Below, piece by piece: positions 8,814-17,784 of a DNA stretch of 64,000 nt; positions within the stretch are counted from its first letter, which is position 1; the number at the start of each line of letters is the position of its first letter. Origin of the DNA: Paenibacillus puerhi. Lineage in GTDB: Bacteria > Bacillota > Bacilli > Paenibacillales > NBRC-103111. The position numbers and the translations under genes are program-made. The DNA is taken from NCBI RefSeq assembly GCF_009846885.1, contig NZ_WUWM01000010.1, positions 62,001 through 126,000 of the forward strand, given 5' to 3'. The notes under the pieces were generated by a model. It had not been told where the DNA came from and searched no databases. It worked only from the letters and a program-made list of their open reading frames with translations.

Positions 8814-9323
8814 TTGTTGAAAAAGAAGCTGCTAACAAGTACGGTTGTTGTAGGCGTATTGGTGGGTGCAATTACAACGGTCTCATTTACTATCCACAAA
8901 AGTTCATGGTTAAGTTTCACCGGGGGAGAGAAATATACTCCTGCTCCACTAGAAGCGGATACTAACTTGGGAGCAGGACCGCTTTCCACCTCAACATTAG
9001 TGAGCGAAGAAAAAATTCATCCTTCATACTTTAGGAATAAAGAAGGCAAGACCTTTGGTTCTGCTATATATGCTGAAACTGAAGAACAAATGCCCGATTT
9101 CGTCAAGGCTTATGGCGTAGGCGGCACGCGGGGATATCTAAAGAAGGAAGATATGCATGAAGAAATGCCAAAAACACGTGAAGAAGCATTAGCACTGACT
9201 CTAGCTAGGAAGGATCGTGAAATACCGCTGTATGACGTTGATGGTGAAACCTTAATTGGAGTGTTTTTAATTCAAACCCCCAGAACGGAAGAATTCGAGA
9301 TTCAAAGTCAACATCAAGAATAA
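8814..9323 (+). CDS. Hypothetical exported or membrane-anchored protein
   Basis: 169 residues with a basic start and one hydrophobic segment (residues 7-25), followed by an extracytoplasmic domain rich in Glu and Lys. A distinctive stretch PDFVKAYGVGGTRGYLKKED lies near residues 95-115. I do not recognise the family. The TTG start is preceded by GGGAGGAGC at a good distance. The gene is visibly richer in A and T and uses more codons such as TTA, AGA and ATA than its neighbours, which hints at later acquisition or fast evolution. It lies alone between the ypuI-like gene and the GH15 gene, behind a perfect palindrome. Confidence 0.75.
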   Translation: MLKKKLLTSTVVVGVLVGAITTVSFTIHKSSWLSFTGGEKYTPAPLEADTNLGAGPLSTSTLVSEEKIHPSYFRNKEGKTFGSAIYAETEEQMPDFVKAYGVGGTRGYLKKEDMHEEMPKTREEALALTLARKDREIPLYDVDGETLIGVFLIQTPRTEEFEIQSQHQE

Positions 9324-9381
9324 AACAAAACTGGCAGGCACCGAAGCTAAGTGATGACAAATGTAGGAGGCGATCGACTTA

Positions 9382-10527
9382 ATGAGAAACGATCTGAATC
9401 TGCAGCAGCTGGCGGAAGCGAGTATCCGCCTGATCACATGGAATCAGCATGAACGGGGAGCATATACCGCTTCGCCGCTCTTCCCTCATTACGGCTTCGG
9501 CTGGCTGCGGGACGGAAGCTTCATTGCCTATAGTATGGATCTATCTGGACAGCATGAAAGCGCAAGGCTGTTCTACGAGTGGGTAAGTCGTATCGTCGAC
9601 AGAAAGAGGCCCCATATCGATGACTTAATCAATCGCAAGCAGCGGGGCGACTATGTGGAACGTCATCTGTTCTTACATACTCGCTACCAGTTGGACGGAC
9701 GGGATGATGACCATTCCGAATGGGGACATTTTCAGCTGGACGGCTATGGCACTTGGTTATGGGGGCTATGCGCTCATCTGAGGTTAACCGGGCACGCCTT
9801 CATTCCCGAGTTCTTCCGCAAGTCTGTAGATGCGGTGGCGGACTATTTGCAGGCCTTCTGGGAATATACCAATTTCGATTGCTGGGAGGAATACAGCGAC
9901 TTCGTTCATCCCTCCACGCTCGCTTCCATTTATGGAGGACTGAAGGCTGTAGCGGAGATGGATGGAAGGGATGAGCTGCTGCCGCTGTGCGAGCATATCC
10001 GGGAATTTCTGCTGCGGCATGCCGTTCACCCGGACGGATACTTTGCCAAAGCGATCCGCCCGCTATATCCCGAGGGACGCGTGGAGTATGAGATTGGATA
10101 TGACGGCGTAGATGCCAGCCTGCTTTGGCTGTGCGAGCCTTTCCAGGTATTCGGGGCGGACCATCCCGTCATGGCTGCAACGATCGATCGAATCGTCGCA
10201 GATCTCCAGACGTCCCAAGGGGGGATACGGCGGTATGTCGGCGACACGTACTATGGCGGGGGAGAGTGGCTGCTGCTGACCGCCTGGTATGGATGGGTTG
10301 CGCTAGCCCAAGGGAAGCGGGTTGAAGCGGAACAAGCGCTCGCCTGGGTAGCTTCCCAAGCGGATCAATTAGGACGAATGCCGGAGCAGGTTCCCCATGC
10401 GCTGGATAACCGGGACATCTATGAGCAATGGGTGGACCGGTGGGGGCCGCCCGCATCTCCGCTGCTATGGTCGCATGCGATGTTCCTCGTGCTGTTTCAC
10501 CGGCTGAATGCCAGGAATACCCCCTGA
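9382..10527 (+). CDS. Glycoside hydrolase family 15 (glucoamylase-like) protein
   Basis: 381 residues with the (alpha/alpha)6-barrel pattern of GH15. HYGFGWLRDGSFIAYSMDL (about 36-54) is the substrate-binding start, FDCWEEYSDFVHPSTL (about 164-180) holds the likely general-acid Glu, and GRMPEQVP (about 338-345) the likely general-base Glu. GH15 enzymes hydrolyse alpha-1,4 or alpha-1,6 glucosidic bonds, or trehalose, with inversion. There is no signal peptide, so it is probably cytoplasmic and acts on glycogen- or trehalose-type glucosides. GTAGGAGGCG precedes the ATG. The protein is short compared with two-domain bacterial glucoamylases because it lacks the N-terminal beta-sandwich; the real substrate cannot be read from sequence. 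Confidence 0.85.
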   Translation: MRNDLNLQQLAEASIRLITWNQHERGAYTASPLFPHYGFGWLRDGSFIAYSMDLSGQHESARLFYEWVSRIVDRKRPHIDDLINRKQRGDYVERHLFLHTRYQLDGRDDDHSEWGHFQLDGYGTWLWGLCAHLRLTGHAFIPEFFRKSVDAVADYLQAFWEYTNFDCWEEYSDFVHPSTLASIYGGLKAVAEMDGRDELLPLCEHIREFLLRHAVHPDGYFAKAIRPLYPEGRVEYEIGYDGVDASLLWLCEPFQVFGADHPVMAATIDRIVADLQTSQGGIRRYVGDTYYGGGEWLLLTAWYGWVALAQGKRVEAEQALAWVASQADQLGRMPEQVPHALDNRDIYEQWVDRWGPPASPLLWSHAMFLVLFHRLNARNTP

Positions 10528-10559
10528 CTCAAGCGGGCAAGCTGTTGACGGAGGTGATT

Positions 10560-10772
10560 ATGATGCCAGATGTCAAATGCAGCGTAGCCAACTGTGCGTT
10601 CTGGGCCCAGGGCAACAACTGTCAGGCAGCAGCCATAATGATCGAAGTCGATGGACATGCCAACATGAAGTATGACACCGAGTTTGCCACGGAGTTTGAC
10701 GATCACCAGGATCATGCGAAAAGTGTTAGAAATACCTGTTGCCACACCTTCGAGCCGAAGAAATCCAAGTAA
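10560..10772 (+). CDS. DUF1540 small cysteine-rich protein
   Basis: 70 residues with the DUF1540 pattern: Cys at 7, 12, 21 and the pair at 60-61, within VKCSVANCAFWAQGNNC and RNTCC. The spacing suggests a metal-binding (probably zinc) knuckle. Function is unknown; related small proteins are common in spore-formers and clostridia. The start is one of two adjacent ATG codons (10560 and 10563) after GGAGGTGATT. It lies 33 bp after the GH15 gene and 20 bp before the next gene, so the three probably share a transcript. Confidence 0.85.
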   Translation: MMPDVKCSVANCAFWAQGNNCQAAAIMIEVDGHANMKYDTEFATEFDDHQDHAKSVRNTCCHTFEPKKSK

Positions 10773-10792
10773 CTCTTAAGGAGGAACTGGAG

Positions 10793-11248
10793 ATGAAACG
10801 AAAGCTCGGAGCCCGTTCATCCGGGTTGACCTCTATGGAAGCGGCCAGGAACCGTACCCAGCTGCAGCTGCTGAGGAGGAAATCCGCCCATTACCGGGCC
10901 AAGGAGGAATTTGCGGCAGAAGCAAGCTTCGGAAGTCATCCTGCCTCCGTGTCGCGTCGCAAGGCCGATGGAAGTCCGGGAGCCATCCCGGTCTTGGGAA
11001 AGGCAGATGCCGGCCGGAGCCCGGCTGAAGCGCGTCCGTTGTTTATCGGCGCCAGATGGCCGGGATATGCCGGTCTGTTGGCATCGGGGCTTGCGCTCTT
11101 TATTTACCCGGTTGGGCTGGCCCTGACTGGCATGCTGCTCGGCGTGGCCGCATACCTCGGAGGACAGCGGAAGCTGGCCGCCTGGGCTGTGGCGGTAGGT
11201 CTGCTGGCGCTCGTCGGATATTTCTTGCTTGTGCCAAGGTATACCTGA
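10793..11248 (+). CDS. Small membrane protein of unknown function
   Basis: 151 residues: a basic, Arg/Ala-rich cytoplasmic N-terminal half (to about residue 85) and two or three hydrophobic segments in the C-terminal half (YAGLLASGLALFIYPVGLAL and following). No recognised domain. AAGGAGGAACTGG immediately precedes ATG 10793, which decides this start over an in-frame upstream extension that overlaps the DUF1540 gene. It is the last gene of the GH15-DUF1540 unit. Confidence 0.72.
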   Translation: MKRKLGARSSGLTSMEAARNRTQLQLLRRKSAHYRAKEEFAAEASFGSHPASVSRRKADGSPGAIPVLGKADAGRSPAEARPLFIGARWPGYAGLLASGLALFIYPVGLALTGMLLGVAAYLGGQRKLAAWAVAVGLLALVGYFLLVPRYT

Positions 11249-11285
11249 GCACGGACGGCGACAGCAGCCCGTTCACGGCAATCGG

Positions 11286-11311
11286 CAGACAGGCAGCATG
11301 CTGCCTGTCTG
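11286..11311. repeat. Perfect 26-bp palindrome
   Basis: CAGACAGGCAGCA followed by its exact complement TGCTGCCTGTCTG, 38 bp after the membrane protein gene. No T run follows (TCCGTATTC), so it is not a standard terminator, though it would form a 13-bp stem in RNA. Confidence 0.7.
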
Positions 11312-11431
11312 TCCGTATTCTCAGGATCGTAAAGGGAAATAAATGAAGTTTTCATAATCGAGGGTAGCTGAGGATTCAAAAAGGGTGTACAATATACTTA
11401 TCTATTTCATGAATAAGGGGAAGTACACCTC

Positions 11432-12103
11432 ATGACGATAAAGATTGAAGGCTCCGACCTGCATAAGCTTCAACGGCAATCGGAGGCCAGCAAGACGACC
11501 CAGGCTGCAGCGCCGGAGCTTGGTCAGGAGGACGGCCATTTTTCCAATCTGCTGGAAGGACTGATGGCGACCCGTGCCGCACAACAGCAGGCTGCTGGCC
11601 GATCGACGGCGACTGCATCCGTGAACTTCGCTGCTGCACAGCCTTCTTGGGGAGCTTACCGGTCAGCTTTCCTCGGACAGAGCAGACCGACTCCGTTCGA
11701 AGAGCTGATCCAGGGGGCCAGCCAAACCTATGGCGTCGAATCCAGCTTGGTCAAGGCTGTTATCGAAGCGGAGTCGTCCTTTAATCCCAACGCGGTTTCC
11801 CGGGCGGGAGCCAAAGGCTTGATGCAGCTGATGGACGACACAGGTGCGGGACTCGGCGTAACGGATCCTTTTGATCCGGCGCAGAATATCGCAGGCGGTA
11901 CGAAATATTTGTCCAATTTGCTGATGAAATACAACGGCAATCCCTCCGTCGCCCTAGCCGCTTACAATGCAGGCTCAGGCCGCGTGGATCGGCTTGGCAT
12001 CCGTACGGATCAGGACTTAGAGGGAAAACTTCATTTGCTGCCGGCTGAAACGCAGAAGTACGTGCGCAAGGTGCTCGAGCTGCAAAACGATTTTGCCTCC
12101 TGA
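11432..12103 (+). CDS. Lytic transglycosylase (SLT domain), YjbJ-like
   Basis: 223 residues. The N-terminal 85 residues are a low-complexity linker (Gln/Ala-rich). The C-terminal half is a Slt70-type domain: VKAVIEAESSFNPNAVSRAG with catalytic Glu114 in ESSFNP, GAKGLMQLMDDT, and ALAAYNAGSGRVDR (about 173-186). These enzymes cleave the MurNAc-GlcNAc bond of peptidoglycan to give 1,6-anhydro-MurNAc. No classical signal peptide is visible at the N-terminus, as also in B. subtilis YjbJ, so the route of export is unclear. GGGGAAG lies before the ATG. It is monocistronic with its own terminator. Confidence 0.9.
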   Translation: MTIKIEGSDLHKLQRQSEASKTTQAAAPELGQEDGHFSNLLEGLMATRAAQQQAAGRSTATASVNFAAAQPSWGAYRSAFLGQSRPTPFEELIQGASQTYGVESSLVKAVIEAESSFNPNAVSRAGAKGLMQLMDDTGAGLGVTDPFDPAQNIAGGTKYLSNLLMKYNGNPSVALAAYNAGSGRVDRLGIRTDQDLEGKLHLLPAETQKYVRKVLELQNDFAS

Positions 12104-12118
12104 TGAGGAGCCAGCAAG

Positions 12119-12172
12119 GACCAATTCCCGTCTTTCGCCACGCGAAAACGAGAGGATTGGTCTTTGTTTTCG
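12119..12172 (+). terminator. Terminator after the lytic transglycosylase gene
   Basis: Long branched stem: GACCAAT (12119-12125) pairs with ATTGGTC (12156-12162), with an inner hairpin TTTCGC CAC GCGAAA, followed by TTTGTTTTCG. Confidence 0.8.
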
Positions 12173-12208
12173 TTTGTTTAGTACTTTTTGGAAGCGAGGG
12201 TCAATAAG

Positions 12209-13408
12209 TTGTTATATATGGATTATGCGGCGACTGCGCCGATGTATCCCGAAGTCATCGATACGATGACGGAGGTGATGCGCATGCACTACGGCAATCC
12301 TTCTTCCCTGCATAGGCTCGGCCTCGAAAGCGAGCAGCTCGTCAATCGCAGCCGGGGCGCTATAGCGGCCGCCTTGCGGTGCAGGCCGGAAGAAATACGC
12401 TTCACATCGGGCGGTACGGAAAGCAATAATGCGGCGCTTCGCGGAGCAGCCTATAAGTATCGTCATCGGGGGAGTCATCTCATCACGAGCGCAGTCGAGC
12501 ATCCTTCGGTGCACGAAACCATGCTGCAGCTTGAGAAGGAAGGGTTCCGGGTTACTTTTTTGCCCGTTTCTCGTACAGGCCATGTCGAGCTTGACGTGCT
12601 GCGCGAGGCGTTGACGGAAGATACGATTCTGGTCAGTCTTATGTTGGTAAATAATGAAGTAGGGAGCGTACAACCTGTACGCGAAGTAGGGGAACTGCTT
12701 CGCGATCGTCCCAAGACTTTATTTCATGTGGATGCCGTACAAGCCCTGGGCAAGGTTCCGGTCGTTCCTTCGGAGCTCGGGGCTGACCTGCTGTCCGGTG
12801 CCGCTCATAAGCTGGGGGGACCCAAGGGGGCGGGGCTGCTTTATGTTCGAGCCGGTCTTGAGCTGGAACCTCTGCTGCATGGGGGAGGCCAGGAGTTCGG
12901 CTGGCGGTCCGGCACGGAGAACGTACCGGCGATCGTGGGCATGGCCAAGGCCATCCGGATTGCCGTGGAGCGGCAGCCCGCTTTCTTGGAAAGGACGTCT
13001 TTGCTAAGGGAAGGCTTGGCCGGGGTCATCGCGGAATACCCCGCGCTGCAAGCATCCGGTTCCCGGGTTGTCTTGGACGGATCAACCGGGGGGCAAGCCA
13101 TGGCGCCGCATATCCTTCATTTTGTATATCCGGGGATGAAGTCGGAGGTGTTGGTTCATGCTTTCGAACAGCAGGGCATCTGCGTGTCGGCACGCTCGGC
13201 CTGCTCTTCATCCGCGGAGAAACCGAGCCGCGTCCTGCTCGCGATGGGCTATAGCGATAGAGAAGCACGCAGCGGCATTCGGGTAAGCTTCTCGGCCGAA
13301 CACGATCCAGTCGAAACGACGGCTGTATTCGGACGGGCACTAGGCGAAGTAATGACCAGACTAAGCCCGCAAGCGGTACGGTCGGGGGGGAGAGGGAGAA
13401 GAAGATGA
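12209..13408 (+). CDS. nifZ: Cysteine desulfurase partner of ThiI (NifZ-like)
   Basis: PLP enzyme that takes sulfur from cysteine and passes it on as a persulfide. 399 residues with the class V aminotransferase fold: N-terminal LYMDYAATAPMYPEV, the PLP lysine in SGAAHKLGGPKGAG (about residue 200), and the active-site Cys loop SARSACSSSAEKPSRVL (about 325-341). The TTG at 12209 is preferred: GCGAGGG lies 9 bases before it and the family begins M-x-Y-x-DYAAT; a TTG at 12188 would add seven residues. It overlaps thiI by ATGA. The same nifZ-thiI pair in B. subtilis feeds 4-thiouridine synthesis, which I infer here. Confidence 0.92.
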   Translation: MLYMDYAATAPMYPEVIDTMTEVMRMHYGNPSSLHRLGLESEQLVNRSRGAIAAALRCRPEEIRFTSGGTESNNAALRGAAYKYRHRGSHLITSAVEHPSVHETMLQLEKEGFRVTFLPVSRTGHVELDVLREALTEDTILVSLMLVNNEVGSVQPVREVGELLRDRPKTLFHVDAVQALGKVPVVPSELGADLLSGAAHKLGGPKGAGLLYVRAGLELEPLLHGGGQEFGWRSGTENVPAIVGMAKAIRIAVERQPAFLERTSLLREGLAGVIAEYPALQASGSRVVLDGSTGGQAMAPHILHFVYPGMKSEVLVHAFEQQGICVSARSACSSSAEKPSRVLLAMGYSDREARSGIRVSFSAEHDPVETTAVFGRALGEVMTRLSPQAVRSGGRGRRR

Positions 13409-14622
13409 AGGCAGTGACGGCAACCATGGCCATCCTCCGGTACGGAGAATTGGTTCTGAAGGGAAAAAACAGGCATCGGTTTGAAAAAACGGTTTACGAG
13501 CAGGTGAAACGGGCATTGCGGCCCTTTCCCGGGATCGGGTATGATCGGGAGTTCGGCCGGATCGTCCTGCATCTCCACGGAGCGCCTTATGAAGAAGTGG
13601 TGGTGCCGCTCAAGCGCATATTTGGCTTGGCATCCATAAGTCCGGCTATGGCCATTGAGCTTGATCGGCAGCTTATCGAAGAGGCTGCCGCTCGTATGAT
13701 GCAGGAGCTGAGCCCGCAGCCGCGTACCTTCAAGGTCACCGTCCGCCGGGTCAATAAGAAATTTCCGCATGATTCGCAGGAGATGAATAAGCTTGTCGGA
13801 GGCGCCGTGCTGCGCGCGATACCCGGTCTCGGCGTGGATGTGCATCAGCCGGATGTCGAGCTGAAGGTCGAGCTGCGGGGCGAAGGGGCATGGCTGTATG
13901 CCCGCACCGACCAGGGAGCCGGAGGATTTCCATACGGCTCGAACGGCAGAGGCATGCTGATGCTGTCGGGAGGCATCGATAGTCCCGTGGCCGGGTACTT
14001 GGCGATGCGTCAAGGGCTTAGGGTGGAAGCCGTTCACTTTCACAGCTACCCGTATACAAGTGAAAAGTCGCAGCAGAAAGTGAGAGAGCTGGCCGAACGT
14101 CTGGCGGGCTTCAGCGGGTCGATCCGGCTGCATATGGTGCCCTTCACGGAGGTGCAGACGCGTATTCATGCGGCGTATGCGGACAACCTGCTGATCACGC
14201 TGCTGCGCAGGGCGATGTACCGCATCACGGAGAAGCTGGCCGAAGCTTCGGGCGCGGGGGCGATCGTCACAGGCGACAGCTTGGGTCAGGTCGCAAGCCA
14301 AACGTTGCCGAGTCTGGATGCGATAGGGAGCGCGGCGAGACTGCCGATCCTTCGTCCGCTGATTTGTACGGAGAAGAACGAAATTATCCGGATAGCGAAA
14401 AGCATCGATACGTTCGAGCTTTCGATTTTGCCTTACGAGGATTGCTGCACCTTGTTCTTGCCGCCAAGTCCTAGCACGAACCCGAATCTGAACGTAATCC
14501 GCAGCATCGAGAACCATATGCCTTGGCTCGACGAGGCAATCGAGGACGCGGTCAGGCGGACCGAATCGACCTGGATCGAGAAGGGAGCCGCTGATAATAG
14601 CCGGTTCGCTTCGTTCTTCTAA
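13405..14622 (+). CDS. thiI: tRNA 4-thiouridine synthase ThiI (no rhodanese domain)
   Basis: Adenylates U8 of tRNA and transfers sulfur to give s4U8. 405 residues: N-terminal ferredoxin-like and THUMP domains (to about 165; RYGELVLKGKNRHRFE at the start), then the PP-loop ATPase with MLMLSGGIDSPVAGYLAMR (about 190-208), and a conserved YEDCCTLFLPPSPSTNP segment near 345-362. It lacks the C-terminal rhodanese domain of E. coli ThiI, as B. subtilis ThiI does, so sulfur must come directly from the coupled desulfurase. Translation is coupled to nifZ by an ATGA overlap. The 3' end lies 26 bp before the TerC-family gene. Confidence 0.96.
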   Translation: MKAVTATMAILRYGELVLKGKNRHRFEKTVYEQVKRALRPFPGIGYDREFGRIVLHLHGAPYEEVVVPLKRIFGLASISPAMAIELDRQLIEEAAARMMQELSPQPRTFKVTVRRVNKKFPHDSQEMNKLVGGAVLRAIPGLGVDVHQPDVELKVELRGEGAWLYARTDQGAGGFPYGSNGRGMLMLSGGIDSPVAGYLAMRQGLRVEAVHFHSYPYTSEKSQQKVRELAERLAGFSGSIRLHMVPFTEVQTRIHAAYADNLLITLLRRAMYRITEKLAEASGAGAIVTGDSLGQVASQTLPSLDAIGSAARLPILRPLICTEKNEIIRIAKSIDTFELSILPYEDCCTLFLPPSPSTNPNLNVIRSIENHMPWLDEAIEDAVRRTESTWIEKGAADNSRFASFF

Positions 14623-14648
14623 ACCTTGACCATAACGGAGGGCTGCCT

Positions 14649-15311
14649 ATGCTTTGGGAAAATGTGCTCCTGTTCTTCGAGATCATGCTCATAAACATCG
14701 TATTGAGCGGAGATAATGCGGTTGTGATCGCGCTCGCCAGCAAAAATCTACCCGTTTCCCAGCGCAAGCAGGCGATCTGGTGGGGCGCATTCGGAGCCAT
14801 CGCCCTGCGCGTCGCGCTGACGGTCGTTGCTGTCTATGTACTCGATATTCCCTATATCCAGGGGATTGGCTCGCTGCTGCTGCTCTGGATTGCGATCAAG
14901 CTGCTGGTCGATGACGAGGGCCATACCGATGTGAGGGAAGCGGCTACGCTGGGCAAGGCGGTCAGCACGATTATTTTGGCTGATTTTGTGATGAGTCTCG
15001 ACAACGTCCTGGCGATTGCGGCCAAGGCGAAAGGGGAGATCGGCATCATTATTATGGGGATCGGACTCAGCATTCCGATTATCGTCTGGGGCAGCAATCT
15101 GGTCGTCAAGCTGCTGAAAAAATTTCCGGTGCTGGTGTTCTTGGGGGCGGGAATTCTCGGCTATACGTCCGGGGAAATGTTTTTGGCGGATACGAGCGTC
15201 TCGAACCGTCTCCTGGGGGATACGCCGCATTATATCATCCCTCTTGTCACGACAGTCATCGTGATTGCCAGCGGAGTGATCAAAAAACTGATTACTCCGA
15301 AGCACGCTTAA
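14649..15311 (+). CDS. TerC/YjbE-family integral membrane protein
   Basis: 220 residues with about seven transmembrane segments. The two family signatures are present: INIVLSGDNAVVIALA (about 16-31) and ADFVMSLDNVLAIAA (about 116-130), each with a conserved Asp in the membrane. TerC-type proteins are linked to metal (manganese, calcium) handling and metalation of exported proteins; a manganese exporter role is known for some Bacillus members and is only inferred here. CGGAGG precedes the ATG. No yybP-ykoY riboswitch, which controls several terC genes, is seen in the short gap to thiI. It probably shares the nifZ-thiI transcript. Confidence 0.9.
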   Translation: MLWENVLLFFEIMLINIVLSGDNAVVIALASKNLPVSQRKQAIWWGAFGAIALRVALTVVAVYVLDIPYIQGIGSLLLLWIAIKLLVDDEGHTDVREAATLGKAVSTIILADFVMSLDNVLAIAAKAKGEIGIIIMGIGLSIPIIVWGSNLVVKLLKKFPVLVFLGAGILGYTSGEMFLADTSVSNRLLGDTPHYIIPLVTTVIVIASGVIKKLITPKHA

Positions 15312-15397
15312 ATGAGCTCGTGATTTCCCAATGCTTCCATGACTTGTTAAAGTAAGCGTTTTATGCAAAAAAACGACGTAAATCGGGGGCTATTTTC

Positions 15398-15426
15398 TTG
15401 CCTTTTGACCTAATCGCACGTATAAT
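15398..15426 (+). promoter_or_regulatory. SigA promoter of typA
   Basis: TTGCCT (15398-15403), 17 bp, TATAAT (15421-15426). The leader then runs about 90 bases to the ATG and contains GTCGGCGCTTC twice (15444-15454 and 15459-15469). Confidence 0.78.
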
Positions 15427-15520
15427 AAAAAACGGATGATAGCGTCGGCGCTTCGGTGGTCGGCGCTTCTTTGATGAACGGGCTGGACAGCCAAACCAGA
15501 AGAGAGGATTTTGTAAACTT

Positions 15521-17368
15521 ATGCATGCAAGAGAAAAGATTCGCAATATCGCCATTATCGCTCACGTTGACCATGGCAAGACGACGCTCGTCGATCAGCT
15601 GCTTCAGCAGTCCGGTACGTTCCGCGAAAACGAGGCCGTTCAGGAACGGGCTATGGACTCCGGTGATCTGGAACGGGAGCGCGGCATTACCATTTTGGCT
15701 AAAAATACCGCGATCAATTACAAGGATTATCTGATTAATATTATGGATACGCCGGGGCATGCCGACTTTGGCGGCGAAGTGGAACGGATCATGAAGATGG
15801 TTGACGGCGTGGTGCTGGTCGTGGACGCTTTCGAGGGCACGATGCCGCAAACGAAATTCGTGCTTCGCAAAGCGCTTGAAGCCGGATTGACTCCGATCGT
15901 AGTCGTGAACAAGATCGACCGTCCGAACGCCCGTCCAGGCGAAGTGGTCGACGAGGTATTGGATCTGTTCATCGAGCTTGGCGCTGATGACGAGCAGTTG
16001 GACTTCCCGGTTACTTATGCGTCCGGGCTGATGGGAACCTCAAGTCTGTCGCCGGATCCGGCGGATCAGGAAAGCAACATGCAGCCGCTGTACGATACGA
16101 TCGTCAATCGCATTCCGGCACCGACGGAGAATGTCGATGCTCCGCTGCAATTCCTTGTTACGCTGATGGATTATAATGAATATTTGGGCCGCATCGCCAT
16201 CGGCCGCGTGAACCGCGGCGTCGTTCGTCAAGGCCAGCCTATCGCGGTCATCAACCGAGAGGGACAGATCAAGCAGGCAAGGGTCGAGAAGCTGTTCGGC
16301 TTCCAGGGCTTGAAGCGGCTGGAAATCGACGAAGCGGGAGCCGGTGATATCGTGGCGATCTCCGGTATTAAGGATATCAATATCGGCGAGACGCTCGCGG
16401 ATCCCGCAAATCCGGAGGCGCTGCCGGTGCTGAAGATCGACGAGCCGACGCTGCAAATGACGTTCGTGGTGAACAACAGTCCGTTCGCCGGCCGCGAAGG
16501 CAAGTTCGTTACATCGCGCAAGCTGCGTGAGCGTCTGTTCAAGGAGCTGGAGACCGATGTAGCGCTCCGCGTGGACGAGACAGACAGCCCGGACGCGTTC
16601 ATCGTATCGGGCCGCGGCGAGCTTCATCTGGGCATATTGATCGAGAACATGCGCCGTGAAGGTTTCGAGCTTCAGGTGTCCAAGCCGGAAGTTATCATCA
16701 AGGAAATCGATGGGCAGAAGATGGAGCCGGTCGAGCGCTTGGTTATCGATGTTCCGGAAGACAGCATGGGCGCTGTTATGGAAAGTCTCGGGACGCGCAA
16801 GGCCGAGATGGTGAACATGATCAACAACGGCAGCGGCAACGTCCGGTTGGAGTTTTTGATCCCGGCCCGCGGTTTGATCGGCTACCGGACCTACTTCCTG
16901 ACGCTGACACGCGGATACGGCGTCATGAACCATGCCTTTGACAGCTATGGTCCATTCCTGGGCAGCGGAGTAGGCGGACGCCATGAGGGCGTACTCGTGT
17001 CCAGCGAGACAGGCACCTCCACCTTCTACGGGATGCTGTCGGTTGAGGATCGGGGCATCTTGTTCCTCGAGCCGGGAACCGAGGTATATGAGGGCATGAT
17101 CGTCGGTGAGCATAATCGCGACACCGATATCATCGTTAACATTTGCAAGGAGAAGCAGCTGTCTAACGTTCGTTCCGCGACTAAGGATGAGACGGTCCGA
17201 CTGAAAACGCCGCGGCTCCACTCCATGGAGCAGGCGCTTGAATACTTGAACGATGACGAGTACTGTGAGATTACACCGAAGTCCATCCGGCTTCGCAAAA
17301 AAATATTGAACAAAAGCGAGCGCGAACGGGCGGAGAAGCACCGCAAAATGTCCGAAGCGGGAGTATAA
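15521..17368 (+). CDS. typA: Ribosome-associated GTPase TypA/BipA
   Basis: Translational GTPase of the EF-G family that binds the 70S ribosome and supports large-subunit assembly and growth under stress, notably cold. 615 residues. The G domain contains [16 protein letters not shown] (about 13-28), a [10 protein letters not shown] switch I (about 50-57), MDTPGHADF (G3, about 75-83) and VVNKIDRP (G4, about 129-136). Beta-barrel, alpha/beta domains and the BipA-specific C-terminal domain with [17 protein letters not shown] follow. Length is typical (B. subtilis 612). Its own promoter and terminator make it a separate unit. It is followed by ylaH, as in the B. subtilis ylaG-ylaH order. Confidence 0.97.
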   Translation: MHAREKIRNIAIIAHVDHGKTTLVDQLLQQSGTFRENEAVQERAMDSGDLERERGITILAKNTAINYKDYLINIMDTPGHADFGGEVERIMKMVDGVVLVVDAFEGTMPQTKFVLRKALEAGLTPIVVVNKIDRPNARPGEVVDEVLDLFIELGADDEQLDFPVTYASGLMGTSSLSPDPADQESNMQPLYDTIVNRIPAPTENVDAPLQFLVTLMDYNEYLGRIAIGRVNRGVVRQGQPIAVINREGQIKQARVEKLFGFQGLKRLEIDEAGAGDIVAISGIKDINIGETLADPANPEALPVLKIDEPTLQMTFVVNNSPFAGREGKFVTSRKLRERLFKELETDVALRVDETDSPDAFIVSGRGELHLGILIENMRREGFELQVSKPEVIIKEIDGQKMEPVERLVIDVPEDSMGAVMESLGTRKAEMVNMINNGSGNVRLEFLIPARGLIGYRTYFLTLTRGYGVMNHAFDSYGPFLGSGVGGRHEGVLVSSETGTSTFYGMLSVEDRGILFLEPGTEVYEGMIVGEHNRDTDIIVNICKEKQLSNVRSATKDETVRLKTPRLHSMEQALEYLNDDEYCEITPKSIRLRKKILNKSERERAEKHRKMSEAGV

Positions 17369-17386
17369 GTTCAGCCTATAAACCGG

Positions 17387-17416
17387 GAAAGCTCTGAGCG
17401 ATCAGAGCTTTCTTCG
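17387..17416 (+). terminator. Terminator after typA
   Basis: GAAAGCTCTGA GCGA TCAGAGCTTTC, a perfect 11-bp stem with tetraloop. The T tract is short (TTCG), so efficiency is uncertain. Confidence 0.65.
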
Positions 17417-17481
17417 CAGTATGCGAGTATGGCCTGTCATTCCGCTTGAACGTATATTGACCTCTAGGGGGTGTCCATGCT

Positions 17482-17748
17482 ATGACGGATTGGTTCCGCG
17501 AGCATCCATGGATTGCATATATTCTGATCTTTGTGCTGATTACCTATGTATACAATAAAGTGTTTCGCGCCCGTAAGCTTCCGCTGCTGAAGGACGCTAT
17601 TATTTATTTGATGCTGGCGCTCGGCTCGGTCATGCTGCTTTTCTTTCAGCTGGCGGGATTGCCGATTATTATAAGTCTGGCGGTGGCCGTAGGACTGATG
17701 CTGCTTGTCCGCATCCGCTACTTTTTCCAGGAACGGGGCAGCAAGTAG
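17482..17748 (+). CDS. ylaH: YlaH-like membrane protein
   Basis: 88 residues with three hydrophobic segments (IAYILIFVLITYVYNKVF, then DAIIYLMLALGSVMLLFF, then LPIIISLAVAVGLMLLV) and a basic C-terminal end. The order typA-ylaH is the B. subtilis one, and the IAYxLIFVxITYVYNKVFR pattern fits the YlaH family of unknown function. TAGGGGGTG precedes the ATG. It lies 36 bp before the next small gene. Confidence 0.82.
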   Translation: MTDWFREHPWIAYILIFVLITYVYNKVFRARKLPLLKDAIIYLMLALGSVMLLFFQLAGLPIIISLAVAVGLMLLVRIRYFFQERGSK

Positions 17749-17784
17749 AAGCGGTGAAAACGTAAGCAAGGGGGAGGCGGACCG

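Noticed and set aside
13249-14517. 422-codon open frame on the - strand
   Set aside because: Shadow of thiI and the end of nifZ in GC-rich DNA; no domain and low-complexity Arg/His/Gln-rich translation.
14623-14700. yybP-ykoY manganese riboswitch expected before some terC-family genes
   Set aside because: The 26-bp gap after thiI is too short and holds no such structure.
15404-15426. TTGACC as the -35 of typA
   Set aside because: It lies only 10 bp from TATAAT; TTGCCT at 15398 has the right 17-bp spacing.
16040-17341. 433-codon open frame on the - strand
   Set aside because: Shadow of typA, which is complete and conserved on the + strand.
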